Assembly (NCBI RefSeq): GCF_947488945.1
Contig: NZ_CANLBS010000001.1
Span: 372,001 to 436,000 of the forward strand
Length of the DNA stretch: 64,000 nt
Direction of reading: 5' to 3'
From: an uncultured Streptomyces sp.
GTDB lineage: Bacteria > Actinomycetota > Actinomycetes > Streptomycetales > Streptomycetaceae
The position numbers and the translations under genes were made by a program. Below the pieces are notes generated by a model. The model saw only the letters and a program-made list of their open reading frames with translations. It was not told where the DNA came from and searched no databases. Shown in pieces: positions 44,556 through 53,639 of the stretch. How positions within the stretch are numbered: position 1 is the first letter of the stretch; the number at the start of each line of letters is the position of its first letter.

Positions 44556-44978
44556 TCAGTACGCCTCGACGACCGTGACGTCTTCCTCGGTGACTTCGCC
44601 CTCCACGATCCGGTACGAGCGGAACTGGAAGGGGCCCGCCTCGTCGGTGTCGGCCGTGGAGACCAGGACGTAGTGGGCGCCGGGCTCGTTGGCGTACGTG
44701 ACGTCGGTGCGGGAGGGGTACGCCTCGGTCGCGGTGTGCGAGTGGTAGACGATCACCGGTTCCTCGTCGCGGTCGTCCAGGTCGCGGTAGAGCTTGAGCA
44801 GGTCGGCGGAGTCGAACTCGTAGAACGTGGGCGAGCGCGCGGCGTTGAGCATCGGCACGAAGCGCTCGGGGCGGTCGGTCCCGGCCGGACCCGCGACCAC
44901 GCCGCACGCCTCGTCGGGGTGGTCGGCGCGGGCGTGCGCCACGATCTTGTCGTACAGGTCCTGGGTGAGGGTCAGCAT
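44556..44978 (-). CDS. mec: Mec, JAMM/M67 peptidase of the CysO pathway
   Basis: This 140-residue zinc peptidase has the full JAMM motif: catalytic Glu23 in DEACGVV and metal ligands H79-x-H81-x10-D92 in HSHTATEAYPSRTD. In the CysO pathway it hydrolyses the CysO-Cys adduct to free cysteine, and in actinomycetes it can trim residues after the CysO diglycine. It is on the same strand upstream of the leader, cysO and cysM, but the leader promoter separates it transcriptionally. Confidence 0.93.
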   Translation of the reverse strand: MLTLTQDLYDKIVAHARADHPDEACGVVAGPAGTDRPERFVPMLNAARSPTFYEFDSADLLKLYRDLDDRDEEPVIVYHSHTATEAYPSRTDVTYANEPGAHYVLVSTADTDEAGPFQFRSYRIVEGEVTEEDVTVVEAY

Positions 44979-45134
44979 GGCGCCAGGATAAGCAGGCGGG
45001 CCCCCGCGCGGCCGAGGCGGTCGCACGGGGGCCCGCAGGGTGGGACGACGGGGCCGTTGGGGCGGCCGGTCGCCCGCGGGGACGGCGGCCGCGGGCCGGT
45101 CCGGGCGGACCGGGCTCCGCGCCGCCGCGGCCGG

Positions 45135-46565
45135 TCAGCGCTTGGCGAAGGCGGCGTTGTCGGGGTTGCGCGCCTTGAGCACCAGGTAGGAGACGCCGAG
45201 GAGCAGCGCCCACAACGGTGCGCAGTAGAGCGAGATGCGGGCGTCCTCGTCGATGCCCATCATGACGATGACCATGCCGATGAAGGCGAGCGCGAAGACG
45301 CTGGTGTACGGGGCGCCGGGGGCCCGGAACGAGGAGCCGGGGAGTTCGCCCCGGTCGGCGCGGGCCCGGTAGCGGAGCTGGCAGACCAGGATCATGATCC
45401 AGGCCCACATGCCGGAGATGGTCGCGAAGGAGACGACGTAGTTGAACGCCTCGCCGGGCCACTGGTAGTTGATCCAGACGCCGACCATCATCAGCGCCGC
45501 CGAGAAGGTGGTGCCGACGAGCGGGGTGCCGCTCCTGGTCAGCCGGGTGAAGAACGCCGGGCCCTGGCCGTTGAGGGCGAGGTCGCGGAGCATGCGCCCG
45601 GTGGAGTACATGCCGGAGTTGCAGGAGGACAGGGCGGCGGTGAGGACGACGAAGTTCACGATGCCCGCGCCGACGCCGAGGCCCATCTTCTGGAACGCGG
45701 CGACGAACGGTGAGACGCCGGGCTGGAACTCGGTCCACGGCACCACGGACAGGATCATGATCAGGGCGCCGACGTAGAAGACGGCGATGCGCCACGGCAC
45801 GGTGTTGATGGCCTTGGGGAGCACGGTCTTCGGGTCCTTGGACTCGCCCGCGGTGACGCCGACCAGCTCGACGGCGAGGAAGGCGAACATCACGATCTGC
45901 AGCGTCATCAGCGTGCCGCCGATGCCCTTGGGGAAGAAGCCGCCCTCCGACCAGAGGTGGGTCACCGAGGCGGTGTCGCCGGCGTCGGAGAAGCCGAGGG
46001 TGAGGATGCCGGCGCAGATGAGGATCATGCCGACGATGGCCGTCACCTTGACCATCGAGAACCAGAACTCCAGCTCCCCGAAGAGCTTCACGGAGATGAG
46101 GTTCACGCCGTACAGAATGATGGTGAAGACCAGCGCGGAAACCCATTGGGGAATGTCGAACCAATAGGTCATGTACTGCGCTGCGGCGGTGACTTCGGTG
46201 ATTCCGGTGACCACCCAGAAGAGCCAGTAGGTCCACCCGGTGACGAATCCGGCGAAGGGCCCGATGAATTCACGGGCGTACTCCGAGAAGGAGCCCGACA
46301 CCGGTCGGTACATGAGGAGTTCACCGAGTGCCCGCATGATGAAGAAGATGACCAGGCCCGCGATGGCATAGGCCAGGATCAGGCTCGGTCCCGCTTTGGC
46401 GATGGCCTTGCCGGCCCCCAGGAAGAGCCCGGTGCCGATGGCGCCGCCGATGGCGATCATCTGGATCTGGCGGGCTCCCAGGCCACGCTGGTAACCCTCG
46501 CCGCCGTGCTCGGCAGACTCGGACCCGCGGCCCGCCTGCCCGTTGTCGACCTGCGCCGATGTCAT
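45135..46565 (-). CDS. Amino acid permease (APC superfamily)
   Basis: This 476-residue transporter has twelve hydrophobic segments. The signature RQIQMIAIGGAIGTGLFLGAGKAIAKAGPSL continues through ALGELLMYRPVSGSFSEYA, and EFWFSMVKVTAIV and LSSCNSGMYSTGRML are typical of amino-acid-proton symporters such as CycA/AnsP. The substrate is probably a small neutral amino acid or D-Ala/D-Ser/Gly. The ATG at 46565 follows GGAGAAAGG. Confidence 0.92.
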   Translation of the reverse strand: MTSAQVDNGQAGRGSESAEHGGEGYQRGLGARQIQMIAIGGAIGTGLFLGAGKAIAKAGPSLILAYAIAGLVIFFIMRALGELLMYRPVSGSFSEYAREFIGPFAGFVTGWTYWLFWVVTGITEVTAAAQYMTYWFDIPQWVSALVFTIILYGVNLISVKLFGELEFWFSMVKVTAIVGMILICAGILTLGFSDAGDTASVTHLWSEGGFFPKGIGGTLMTLQIVMFAFLAVELVGVTAGESKDPKTVLPKAINTVPWRIAVFYVGALIMILSVVPWTEFQPGVSPFVAAFQKMGLGVGAGIVNFVVLTAALSSCNSGMYSTGRMLRDLALNGQGPAFFTRLTRSGTPLVGTTFSAALMMVGVWINYQWPGEAFNYVVSFATISGMWAWIMILVCQLRYRARADRGELPGSSFRAPGAPYTSVFALAFIGMVIVMMGIDEDARISLYCAPLWALLLGVSYLVLKARNPDNAAFAKR

Positions 46566-46748
46566 GGTGGTGCGCCTTTCTCCACGCCGATCCGCGCCCT
46601 CGCGGGCTGCGGACCAGGTCCTGATCCCCCCGGATATGGATGGAGTGCCGTCGGCGTTCGGCCGACTCGTCGCGCCGCGGGGGCAAGGGTGGCGCCCCCG
46701 GCGGTCGAGAAGATTTACCACGCATGCCCGAAACCCCTGCCCGCCAAT

Positions 46749-46766
46749 CTGTGGCACACACCACAG
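46749..46766. promoter_or_regulatory. Inverted repeat upstream of the amino acid permease gene
   Basis: CTGTGG-CACACA-CCACAG is a perfect 6-bp inverted repeat about 185 bases before the permease start, within the 325-base stretch 46566-46890. It resembles half-site pairs of GntR-type operators or a small hairpin. No other gene is visible in this stretch, which is less GC-rich than its surroundings and should hold the permease promoter. Confidence 0.35.
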
Positions 46767-46890
46767 GAAAAAGCGGACAAGGGTTTCCGGAAGACGCAAA
46801 GAAGACCGTACGGGTGACGGGATCGTTATTCGGATTTGAGCGTGGGTTGAGCGTTCCGCACCGACCGGGCGGCGGGCTCCGCGGCTCCCC

Positions 46891-47475
46891 TTACGGCATC
46901 ATCGTTTCGACCAGGGTTTCCTGGAGGCCGCCGAGCCACAGGTAGGCCATCACCATGGGTTTGCGCGGATCGGTGTCCGGGAGGCGGTAGAGGGGGCTTT
47001 CCTCGCCCTCTTCCTCCTCGGACACCTCCAGCCGGGCGCCGATGGTGAGGCGGAGGTCGTTGAGCGCGCCGAGCCAGTGCCGGCTGTCCTCGGTGTCCAG
47101 CGCCAGCACCGCGCCGCCGTCCGGGCCGGGCCGGACGGCGTCCAGGGTCCGCACGACGACCAGGGCGTCCTCGCGCTTGCGGGCCCGCAGGTCCAGCTCG
47201 GTGAAACGGCGGAACTCCGCCGACGCCTCCCGCGCCTCCTTGTCCTCGTCCCCGTACGCCTGCGGGAAGAGGCGGGCCAGCGCGGCGTCGGCGGGCGGCT
47301 CGCTGGGGCCCTCGGCGAAGAGGGCGGCGAGCGGGTCCTCGCCGTCGGCCGGCTCGTCGCCGGGTCCGATGAGTTCCAGGAGCTGGACGGCGAGCGAGCG
47401 CAGGATCGAGATCTCGACCTCGTCGAGCGCGACGGCCGCGCCGCCGCCGGGGGTGGCCTGGAAGGGGCCGGCCAT
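46891..47475 (-). CDS. DUF2017 protein encoded with ClpS
   Basis: The 194-residue acidic helical protein fits DUF2017, which commonly follows clpS in actinobacteria. Helix EVEISILRSLAVQLLELIG leads, then ARLFPQAYGDEDKEAREASAEFRRFTE, and the end YLWLGGLQETLVETMMP. Function unknown; a link to Clp proteolysis is suggested only by position, 81 bases after clpS. Confidence 0.9.
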   Translation of the reverse strand: MAGPFQATPGGGAAVALDEVEISILRSLAVQLLELIGPGDEPADGEDPLAALFAEGPSEPPADAALARLFPQAYGDEDKEAREASAEFRRFTELDLRARKREDALVVVRTLDAVRPGPDGGAVLALDTEDSRHWLGALNDLRLTIGARLEVSEEEEGEESPLYRLPDTDPRKPMVMAYLWLGGLQETLVETMMP

Positions 47476-47556
47476 GGAGTCTCCGATGGTGGGTCGGGCG
47501 GGCGGACCGTGCGGTCCGGGAAGGTCGGTGCGGGCCCGGGGCTGCCGGGCCCGGTT

Positions 47557-47871
47557 TCACTTGTCCTGGGTGAGGGTGGCCCACAGGCCGTAGCCGTGCA
47601 TGGCCTGGACGTCGCGTTCCATCTCCTCGCGGCTGCCGCTGGAGACCACCGCGCGGCCCTTGCGGTGCACGTCGAGCATGAGCTGGTGGGCCTTGTCCTT
47701 GGAGTAGCCGAAGTACGTCTGGAAGACGTACGACACGTAGCTCATCAGGTTCACGGGGTCGTTGTGGACCAGCGTCACCCAGGGGACGTCGGGGTCGGGG
47801 ACGACGAAGGTCTCCTCGGCCGATTCGGGACGTTCGATCTCTACGGGGGCAGCGGCGCTCACCCGTCCCAT
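47557..47871 (-). CDS. clpS: ATP-dependent Clp protease adaptor ClpS
   Basis: This 104-residue adaptor has the core [35 protein letters not shown] with the N-degron pocket residues and a flexible N-terminal arm. ClpS hands proteins with destabilising N-termini to ClpC/ClpA. The start at 47871 gives the usual length. It is divergent from pncB, 80 bases away. Confidence 0.95.
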   Translation of the reverse strand: MGRVSAAAPVEIERPESAEETFVVPDPDVPWVTLVHNDPVNLMSYVSYVFQTYFGYSKDKAHQLMLDVHRKGRAVVSSGSREEMERDVQAMHGYGLWATLTQDK

Positions 47872-47951
47872 GCTGCCACCCGGCCGGGCCTCCCGCACAA
47901 ACGGACCCCACATCTCGTCACTTTGACGAAATAGGGGGTAGCATCCCTGGC

Positions 47952-49280
47952 ATGAACTCAGCGGACCTGGGTCGACGGGTCGGAGTGCCCTCGACCGCAC
48001 TCTTCACCGACCAGTACGAACTCACGATGGTGCAGGCCGCACTGAAGGCCGGCACCGCCGACCGCCGGTCGGTCTTCGAGGCGTTCACCCGCCGACTGCC
48101 CGAGGGCCGCCGCTACGGCGTGCTCGCCGGCACGGGGCGCGTGCTCGACGCGGTGGAGAACTTCCACTTCGACGACGAGATGATCGCCTTCCTGCGGCAG
48201 CGGAAGGTCGTGGACGAGCCGACGCTCGCATGGCTCGCCGGCTTCCGCTTCACCGGCGACATCTGGGGCTACCCGGAGGGCGAGGTCTACTTCCCCGGCT
48301 CCCCGGTCATGCGGGTGGAGGGCTCCTTCGCCGAGTGCGTGCTGCTGGAGACCGTGATCCTGTCGATCCTCAACCACGACTCGGCGATCGCGGCGGCCGC
48401 CTCGCGGATGTCGGCGGCGGCCGGCGGGCGCGGCCTGATCGAGATGGGCGCGCGCCGCACCCACGAGCTGTCGGCGGTGGCCTCGGCCCGCGCCGCCTAC
48501 GTGGGCGGCTTCGACACCACTTCCGACCTGGCGGCGGGCTTCCGCTACAACATCCCGACCGTGGGCACCAGCGCGCACGCCTTCACCCTGCTCCACGACA
48601 CCGAGCGGGACGCCTTCCAGGCCCAGGTCGACTCGCTGGGCCGCGGCACCACGCTGCTGGTCGACACCTACGACGTCGCCGAGGCGGTCCGCACGGCGGT
48701 CGAGGTGGCCGGGCCCGAGCTGGGCGCGGTCCGCATCGACTCCGGCGACCTGCTGCTGGTCGCGCACCGGGTACGCCAGCAGCTCGACGAGCTGGGCGCG
48801 CGCGACACCAGGATCGTGGTGACCTCGGACCTGGACGAGTACGCCATCGCCTCGCTGGCCGCCGCACCGGTCGACGCGTACGGCGTGGGCACCCAGCTGG
48901 TCACCGGCAGCGGGCAGCCGACCTGCTCGATGGTCTACAAGCTGGTGGCTCGGGCCGGTTCCGCCGACCCCGGCGAGGCCCTGCTGCCGGTCGCCAAGAA
49001 GTCGCTCGGCGCGAAGTCCTCGCTTGGCGGACGCAAGTGGGCGGCCCGCCGCCCGGACGCCCAGGGCGTCGCCGAGGCCGAGGTCATCGGCACCGGACCG
49101 GTGCCGGCGGAGCTGGCCGCGCACCAGCTCCAGGTGGAGCTGGTGCGCGGCGGCGAGGTCGTGGCCCGGGAGCCGCTGGAGGCGGCCCGGACCCGGCACA
49201 TCGCGGCGCGCGCGGGGCTGCCGATGTCCGCGATGCAGCTCTCCAAGGGCGAAGCGGTGATCCCGACCGAATACGTGTGA
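47952..49280 (+). CDS. pncB: Nicotinate phosphoribosyltransferase
   Basis: This 442-residue enzyme converts nicotinate and PRPP to nicotinate mononucleotide in NAD salvage. Landmarks: [51 protein letters not shown] with the phosphorylatable His, and [16 protein letters not shown]. The ATG at 47952 lacks a Shine-Dalgarno, and a TAGCAT about 7 bases upstream suggests a leaderless mRNA. It is followed by pncA. Confidence 0.95.
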   Translation: MNSADLGRRVGVPSTALFTDQYELTMVQAALKAGTADRRSVFEAFTRRLPEGRRYGVLAGTGRVLDAVENFHFDDEMIAFLRQRKVVDEPTLAWLAGFRFTGDIWGYPEGEVYFPGSPVMRVEGSFAECVLLETVILSILNHDSAIAAAASRMSAAAGGRGLIEMGARRTHELSAVASARAAYVGGFDTTSDLAAGFRYNIPTVGTSAHAFTLLHDTERDAFQAQVDSLGRGTTLLVDTYDVAEAVRTAVEVAGPELGAVRIDSGDLLLVAHRVRQQLDELGARDTRIVVTSDLDEYAIASLAAAPVDAYGVGTQLVTGSGQPTCSMVYKLVARAGSADPGEALLPVAKKSLGAKSSLGGRKWAARRPDAQGVAEAEVIGTGPVPAELAAHQLQVELVRGGEVVAREPLEAARTRHIAARAGLPMSAMQLSKGEAVIPTEYV

Positions 49281-49338
49281 CGGGGACGGGGCCCTGCGGT
49301 TCCCGCGGCCCCCTCCCCCCGTCGCTCCCGAGTCCCTA

Positions 49339-49363
49339 GGCTCGGTACCGACCCCACCGAGCC
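49339..49363. promoter_or_regulatory. Inverted repeat between pncB and pncA
   Basis: GGCTCGGT (49339-49346) and ACCGAGCC (49356-49363) with a 9-base spacer lie 31 bases before the pncA ATG. It may be a hairpin in the intergenic mRNA or an operator; it follows pncB by 58 bases. Confidence 0.4.
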
Positions 49364-49393
49364 TCCACCGACCCCCACCGAAGGACACCCGCC

Positions 49394-49981
49394 ATGCACC
49401 GCGCCTTGATCGTCGTGGACGTCCAGAACGACTTCTGCGAGGGCGGCAGCCTCGCGGTGGCGGGCGGCGCCGACGTCGCCGCCGCCATCACCGACCTGAT
49501 CGGCGAGGCCCCGGCCGGCTACCGGCACGTGGTGGCCACCCGCGACCACCACATCGACCCGGGCGACCACTTCTCCGAGAACCCGGACTTCGAGCACTCC
49601 TGGCCCCGGCACTGCGTCGCCGGGACCGAGGGCGTCGGCTTCCACCCGAACTTCGCGCCCGCGGTCGCCTCCGGCGCGATCGACGCGGTCTTCGACAAGG
49701 GGGCGTACGCCGCCGCCTACAGCGGATTCGAGGGGCAGGACGAGAACGGCGTCGGCCTCGCCCAGTGGCTGCGGGATCGTTCCGTCACCGAGGTCGACGT
49801 GGTCGGCATCGCCACCGACCACTGCGTCCGGGCCACCGCGCTGGACGCCGCCACCGCCGGTTTTACCACCCACGTGCTGCTCGGCCTGACAGCCGGCGTC
49901 GCCGCCCCGACCACCGCCCGCGCCCTGGACGAGCTGCGCGCCGCCGGCGTGAAGCTCACGGGCGAGCCGGCGGTCGGCTGA
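49394..49981 (+). CDS. pncA: Nicotinamidase
   Basis: This 195-residue isochorismatase-fold enzyme has triad Asp9 (VVDVQNDFCEGGSL), Lys102 (VFDKGAYAAAYSGF) and Cys144 (ATDHCVRATALDA), plus metal-binding residues in TRDHHIDPGDHF. It deamidates nicotinamide to nicotinate, the substrate of the enzyme encoded just upstream, so the pair forms an NAD salvage unit. AAGGA precedes the ATG. Confidence 0.95.
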   Translation: MHRALIVVDVQNDFCEGGSLAVAGGADVAAAITDLIGEAPAGYRHVVATRDHHIDPGDHFSENPDFEHSWPRHCVAGTEGVGFHPNFAPAVASGAIDAVFDKGAYAAAYSGFEGQDENGVGLAQWLRDRSVTEVDVVGIATDHCVRATALDAATAGFTTHVLLGLTAGVAAPTTARALDELRAAGVKLTGEPAVG

Positions 49982-50082
49982 CCCCCTCCGGGATCCGGGG
50001 CGCCCGGCCCCGGTGACCTGGCGGCCCGGGCCGCCACGCGGCCCTCGGGACGGCACGCGGCCCTCGGGCCGGCGCGGCCTTC

Positions 50083-50427
50083 TCAGGCCGCCGGGCGGGC
50101 CGGGCCCGCGTGCCCGGCCGGGCCGAGGAGGGCCCGGATCGGGTGCCAGAGCTCCTGGGCCGCCTGCGGGGCGGCCCGCCACAGGATGCCGTCCGGGTGG
50201 TGCAGCACCGCCGTGATCTCGTCCGGGGTGGGCGGCTGGGCGTTGCCGCGCAGGTAGACGGCGCGCAGCCCCAGGTTGCGCAGCCGGGTCAGGGCCCTGG
50301 CCCGGTTCGCCGCGTGCACCAGCACCCGCACGGGCGCCCCGGGGCCCGTGGTGTCCGCCGGGCGGGTGAGGGTGAGGGCCACCACCACCGTGCCGTTCGG
50401 CAATCTGCAGAAACCTCCGCCTGCCAT
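50083..50427 (-). CDS. Conserved hypothetical protein
   Basis: The 114-residue protein has an alpha/beta look: LPNGTVVVALTL, VRVLVHAANRARALTRLRNLGLRAVYLRGN and TPDEITAVLHHPDGILWRAAPQAAQELW. No family is recognised. The ATG at 50427 follows a G-rich Shine-Dalgarno about 8 bases upstream. It lies downstream of the M6 protease gene on the same strand, separated by a terminator. Confidence 0.75.
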   Translation of the reverse strand: MAGGGFCRLPNGTVVVALTLTRPADTTGPGAPVRVLVHAANRARALTRLRNLGLRAVYLRGNAQPPTPDEITAVLHHPDGILWRAAPQAAQELWHPIRALLGPAGHAGPARPAA

Positions 50428-50488
50428 CTTCCGCGCTCCCCCGTGAGACGTCGTGTCAATAAGGATCGGACAGGACGCACCTAAACAC

Positions 50489-50524
50489 GATCGGCCGCCG
50501 CCCGCTAGAGGGCGACGGCCGATC
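50489..50524 (-). terminator. Terminator of the M6 protease gene
   Basis: Fifteen-base arms (50489-50503 and 50510-50524) with a 6-base loop pair completely on the minus strand with one G-U. It starts 26 bases after the protease stop codon. Confidence 0.82.
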
Positions 50525-50549
50525 ATGTTCTGACCTGCGGCGATGCGGA

Positions 50550-52946
50550 CTACTTGGTCGAGGGACCGACCTTGACGGTCATCGTGGAGCCCGTGAGCGC
50601 CTCGTTGACGATGGTCAGGCGGGTGTTGGTGTCAGGAACCTTGACACTGCCCGTCGGGTTCTCCGCGTACCAGTAGGTGCCCTTGCGGTCGTCGAAGACC
50701 GGGACGCCCAGGGACGGCTTGATCTTCAGCGGGACGTCCGCGTTGTGCAGCGTGAAGCCCTGGTTCGGGTACCAGCTGAACGGCGCGTCGAAGGGCTGGA
50801 TCTTGTTGCGGAGCAGCGTGCCGTTGGCCCACTTCAGCGGCTTCGCGTGCGAGTCCACCGGCAGGATCAGGCCCTGGCCCGGGTGGGCGGAGGTGTTGTT
50901 GTCGGCCTGGGAGGTGTCCCAGAGCCAGACCAGCAGGCCGTTCTGGTAGGAGTAGTGCTCCACCCAGTCGGGACGCGAGGCCGAGAAGCCGAAGTTGTAC
51001 GGGCCGACCTTCAGGGTCTCGTCGTACGACACGTACTGGCGGTTCTCGGCGATGTAGAACTGCGGGTAGTCGTTGGTGAACGACTCACCGATGCGCGAGA
51101 AGCCCTTCGACGTCCAGCCGTTGTCGTCGCCCTCGGCGTCGTCCGAGAAGATCACGGCGCCGTCGGCGGAGAGGGTGAGGGCATCGGCCGTGAAGCCCTT
51201 GCCGGCCACGCCGCCGTCCGACTGGTAGCGGAAGCGGAGGTCGATCTTCTTGCCCGCGTAGGCGTCCAGCGGGTAGGAGAGCTTCTGGTACGCGCCCGAG
51301 ACGTCGGTCAGCGCCGGCTTGTCGCTCGCGTCGCGCGGGAGCTCCTTGCCGTCGGCGGTGCCGTCGATCGCGGTCCAGCTCGCGCCGCCGTCCGTCGACA
51401 CCTCGGTGTAGAGGTAGTCGTACTCGGCCTCGATGTCGTACCAGCCCGACAGGTCGAGCGAGGCGGACGTCTTGCCGGTCAGGTCGACCGAACGGGTCAG
51501 CGTGTTCGACAGGTTGTCGCCGCTGCCGCTCCACCACTGCTTGGCGCCCTGGGCGGGCGCGACGACGGTGGTGGTGACTTCCTTGTCGGGAAGGTCGACG
51601 ACCAGCGCCTGCTTGTCCTTGGTGTTGTACTCCGACACGCCCAGCTTGACGGTGGAGTCGGTGGCGGCCTTCGCCTCGGCGTAGTTCAGCCAGCCGAGCT
51701 GCAGCTTGTCCCACGCGGTCATGTCGCCGGGGGTGTCGCCGATCTCGCCCTGGCCGCGGCCGAGCCAGGAGCCCGCCGACATCAGGGACCAGAAGCCGAC
51801 CGAGTTCTCGCCGCCGTCGGTGTCGTAGAGGTCCGGCAGACCGAGGTCGTGGGCGTACTCGTGGGCGAAGACGCCGAGGCCGCCGTTCTCGGGCTGCACG
51901 GTGTAGTCGCCGACCCAGATGCCGGTGTCGCCGATCTGCGCGCCGCCAGCCTTGTTGGCGCCGGGGCCGGTGGCGCCGGCGTTGGTGCCGTAGGCGTACC
52001 AGCGGTGCGCCCAGATGGCGTTCGCGCCCTGGACGCCGCCGCCCGCGGACTCGTCCTCGCCGGCGTGGACCATCTGGAAGTGGTCGATGTAGCCGTCGGA
52101 CTCGTTGAAGTTGCCGTCGCCGTCGAAGTCGTAACGGTCCCACTGGTCGTACTCGGCGAGGTCGGCCTTGATCTCGTCGAGCGTGCTGCCCTTGGCCTTC
52201 TGGTCGGCGACCCAGGCGTTGACGCCGTCGCGGACCGCGTCCCAGACGCTGGCGCAGCTGCTGGCCCCGCAGTAGTTGGAGCCGTAACGCGCCTCGTTGT
52301 AAGGGATCTTGACCCAGTCGGAGACCTCGCCGTCGACCGAGTAGCGGCCGGAGGACGTCTTCTCGTAGTACTTCTTCAGCGAGTTGGACGAGGCGCTGGT
52401 GCCGAAGTACAGCTCCTGGAAGTGCGCCTGGTTGTAGTCGGCCTGCCAGGCGGTGCTGTTGTCCTTCTCCGGGTCCGGCTGCGCGATCTCATTGTGCGCG
52501 GGACCGGGCGTGCCGCCGAACTTGACCACCGGGGGCTTGGGCCCGCTGCCGTCCGGGTCGTACATCGTGCTGTTGTCGACCTGGTCGCCGAACTCCACCA
52601 GGATGGTGAAGATCTTGTCGGTCTTCTCGCGGCCGAGCTCGACGTACTTCTTGTCGCCGAGCTTGACGACCTTGGAGCCACCCTTGGTGGTCACCTTCTT
52701 GTCGCCGGCCAGCACCTGCTCCAGTGCGGCCTGTCGCTCGTCCGCCTGCTGCTCGCTGAACGGGCCTTCGAGATCGTGGTCCTGCCCCTTCACCGAAACC
52801 GGGTCGCGGCTGTCGGAGATGGAGGTGGTGGCTGCCGGTGCCCGGTCCGCGGCCTGCGCGACGAAGAACGTCGACGCCGTGGCGGCGCCGGCGGCCAGGG
52901 CCACCACGACGGCCGTGGCCCGAAGGGCGCTTCTCTTAGTGGTCAC
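50550..52946 (-). CDS. Secreted immune inhibitor A-type metalloprotease (M6)
   Basis: This 798-residue secreted enzyme starts with a signal peptide (KRSALRATAVVVALAAGAATASTFFVAQA) and an acidic propeptide. The M6 catalytic domain has the zinc site H362-E363-YA-H366-DLGLPD and downstream SLMSAGSW. C-terminal beta-sandwich regions (VDLTGKTSASLDLSGWYDIE) suit substrate or carbohydrate binding. It degrades proteins outside the cell. GTG start at 52946; GGAGG is 11 bases upstream. A homologous secreted protease is present at this position in S. coelicolor from memory. Confidence 0.93.
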   Translation of the reverse strand: MTTKRSALRATAVVVALAAGAATASTFFVAQAADRAPAATTSISDSRDPVSVKGQDHDLEGPFSEQQADERQAALEQVLAGDKKVTTKGGSKVVKLGDKKYVELGREKTDKIFTILVEFGDQVDNSTMYDPDGSGPKPPVVKFGGTPGPAHNEIAQPDPEKDNSTAWQADYNQAHFQELYFGTSASSNSLKKYYEKTSSGRYSVDGEVSDWVKIPYNEARYGSNYCGASSCASVWDAVRDGVNAWVADQKAKGSTLDEIKADLAEYDQWDRYDFDGDGNFNESDGYIDHFQMVHAGEDESAGGGVQGANAIWAHRWYAYGTNAGATGPGANKAGGAQIGDTGIWVGDYTVQPENGGLGVFAHEYAHDLGLPDLYDTDGGENSVGFWSLMSAGSWLGRGQGEIGDTPGDMTAWDKLQLGWLNYAEAKAATDSTVKLGVSEYNTKDKQALVVDLPDKEVTTTVVAPAQGAKQWWSGSGDNLSNTLTRSVDLTGKTSASLDLSGWYDIEAEYDYLYTEVSTDGGASWTAIDGTADGKELPRDASDKPALTDVSGAYQKLSYPLDAYAGKKIDLRFRYQSDGGVAGKGFTADALTLSADGAVIFSDDAEGDDNGWTSKGFSRIGESFTNDYPQFYIAENRQYVSYDETLKVGPYNFGFSASRPDWVEHYSYQNGLLVWLWDTSQADNNTSAHPGQGLILPVDSHAKPLKWANGTLLRNKIQPFDAPFSWYPNQGFTLHNADVPLKIKPSLGVPVFDDRKGTYWYAENPTGSVKVPDTNTRLTIVNEALTGSTMTVKVGPSTK

Positions 52947-53054
52947 TTGATGTAGTTCCTCCCCGGCGTTCGCGTCCGCGGCCGACGGGGTGACGAAGGG
53001 CCGCGCGCGATAACGCGTCACAAGTGACGACATTCGATCGGAGTTGCGCGAGAA

Positions 53055-53094
53055 AAGACAGACCTTGACTTGTGCCGGTCAACTGCACTATGCA
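53055..53094. promoter_or_regulatory. Overlapping divergent promoters
   Basis: Within the 368-base stretch 52947-53314, the plus strand has TTGACT (53065) and TATGCA (53089) spaced 18 bases. The minus strand has TTGACC (53083-53078) and TGTCTT (53060-53055) spaced 17. The two -35 boxes form the palindrome TTGAC-N9-GTCAA. They could drive the small membrane gene and the M6 protease. No other gene is seen in the stretch. Confidence 0.5.
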
Positions 53095-53314
53095 GGAGTT
53101 CATTTCCGGTATCCGAACGTTCACCGATGGACACCCGGCGCGCTGTCCCGTCCAGTCGGTGGACACGTGAATCCGTGCGCCCCCCGTGCCTCCGCGCCGT
53201 GGCCCGGGTCACGGTTGACGCCGCCGTGTACGGGCATCCACCGACGTAGAGTCGTGCACCGCGCGACCGCGCCGAGAGACTGTCCCTGCCGACGCCCCGA
53301 GGACGGATTCCGCC

Positions 53315-53614
53315 ATGCCGCGACCGACTGCCGCACAGTTCGCCTACGGTTCGGCCACCGTCGTCATCACGACCGTCGCCCTGCTGCTGCTCACCGGGAC
53401 CGAGGCCCTCGCCGGGGTCGCCGCCGTCTGCCTCGCGGGACTGGCGCTCGGGCTGCTGGTCGCCGCGGCCGTGCCCGCCACCGGCCGGACCGGGCCGGAG
53501 CGGCCCGCCGGGGGCCCGCGCACCGGCGCGACCCGCGCCACCGTCGCGGCGCCCCGCCCGCGCCGCGCCGAACGGACGGACGAGCGGGTCGGCGGTCACT
53601 CCTCGCGCCGCTGA
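53315..53614 (+). CDS. Small membrane protein of unknown function
   Basis: The 99-residue protein has two transmembrane helices (SATVVITTVALLLLTG and LAGVAAVCLAGLALGLLVAAAV) and an Arg-rich cytoplasmic tail. No family recognised. The ATG follows GAGGACGG. It converges with the RDD gene 25 bases downstream. Confidence 0.7.
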   Translation: MPRPTAAQFAYGSATVVITTVALLLLTGTEALAGVAAVCLAGLALGLLVAAAVPATGRTGPERPAGGPRTGATRATVAAPRPRRAERTDERVGGHSSRR

Positions 53615-53639
53615 GCCACCGCCCGCGCCCGCCCGCACC

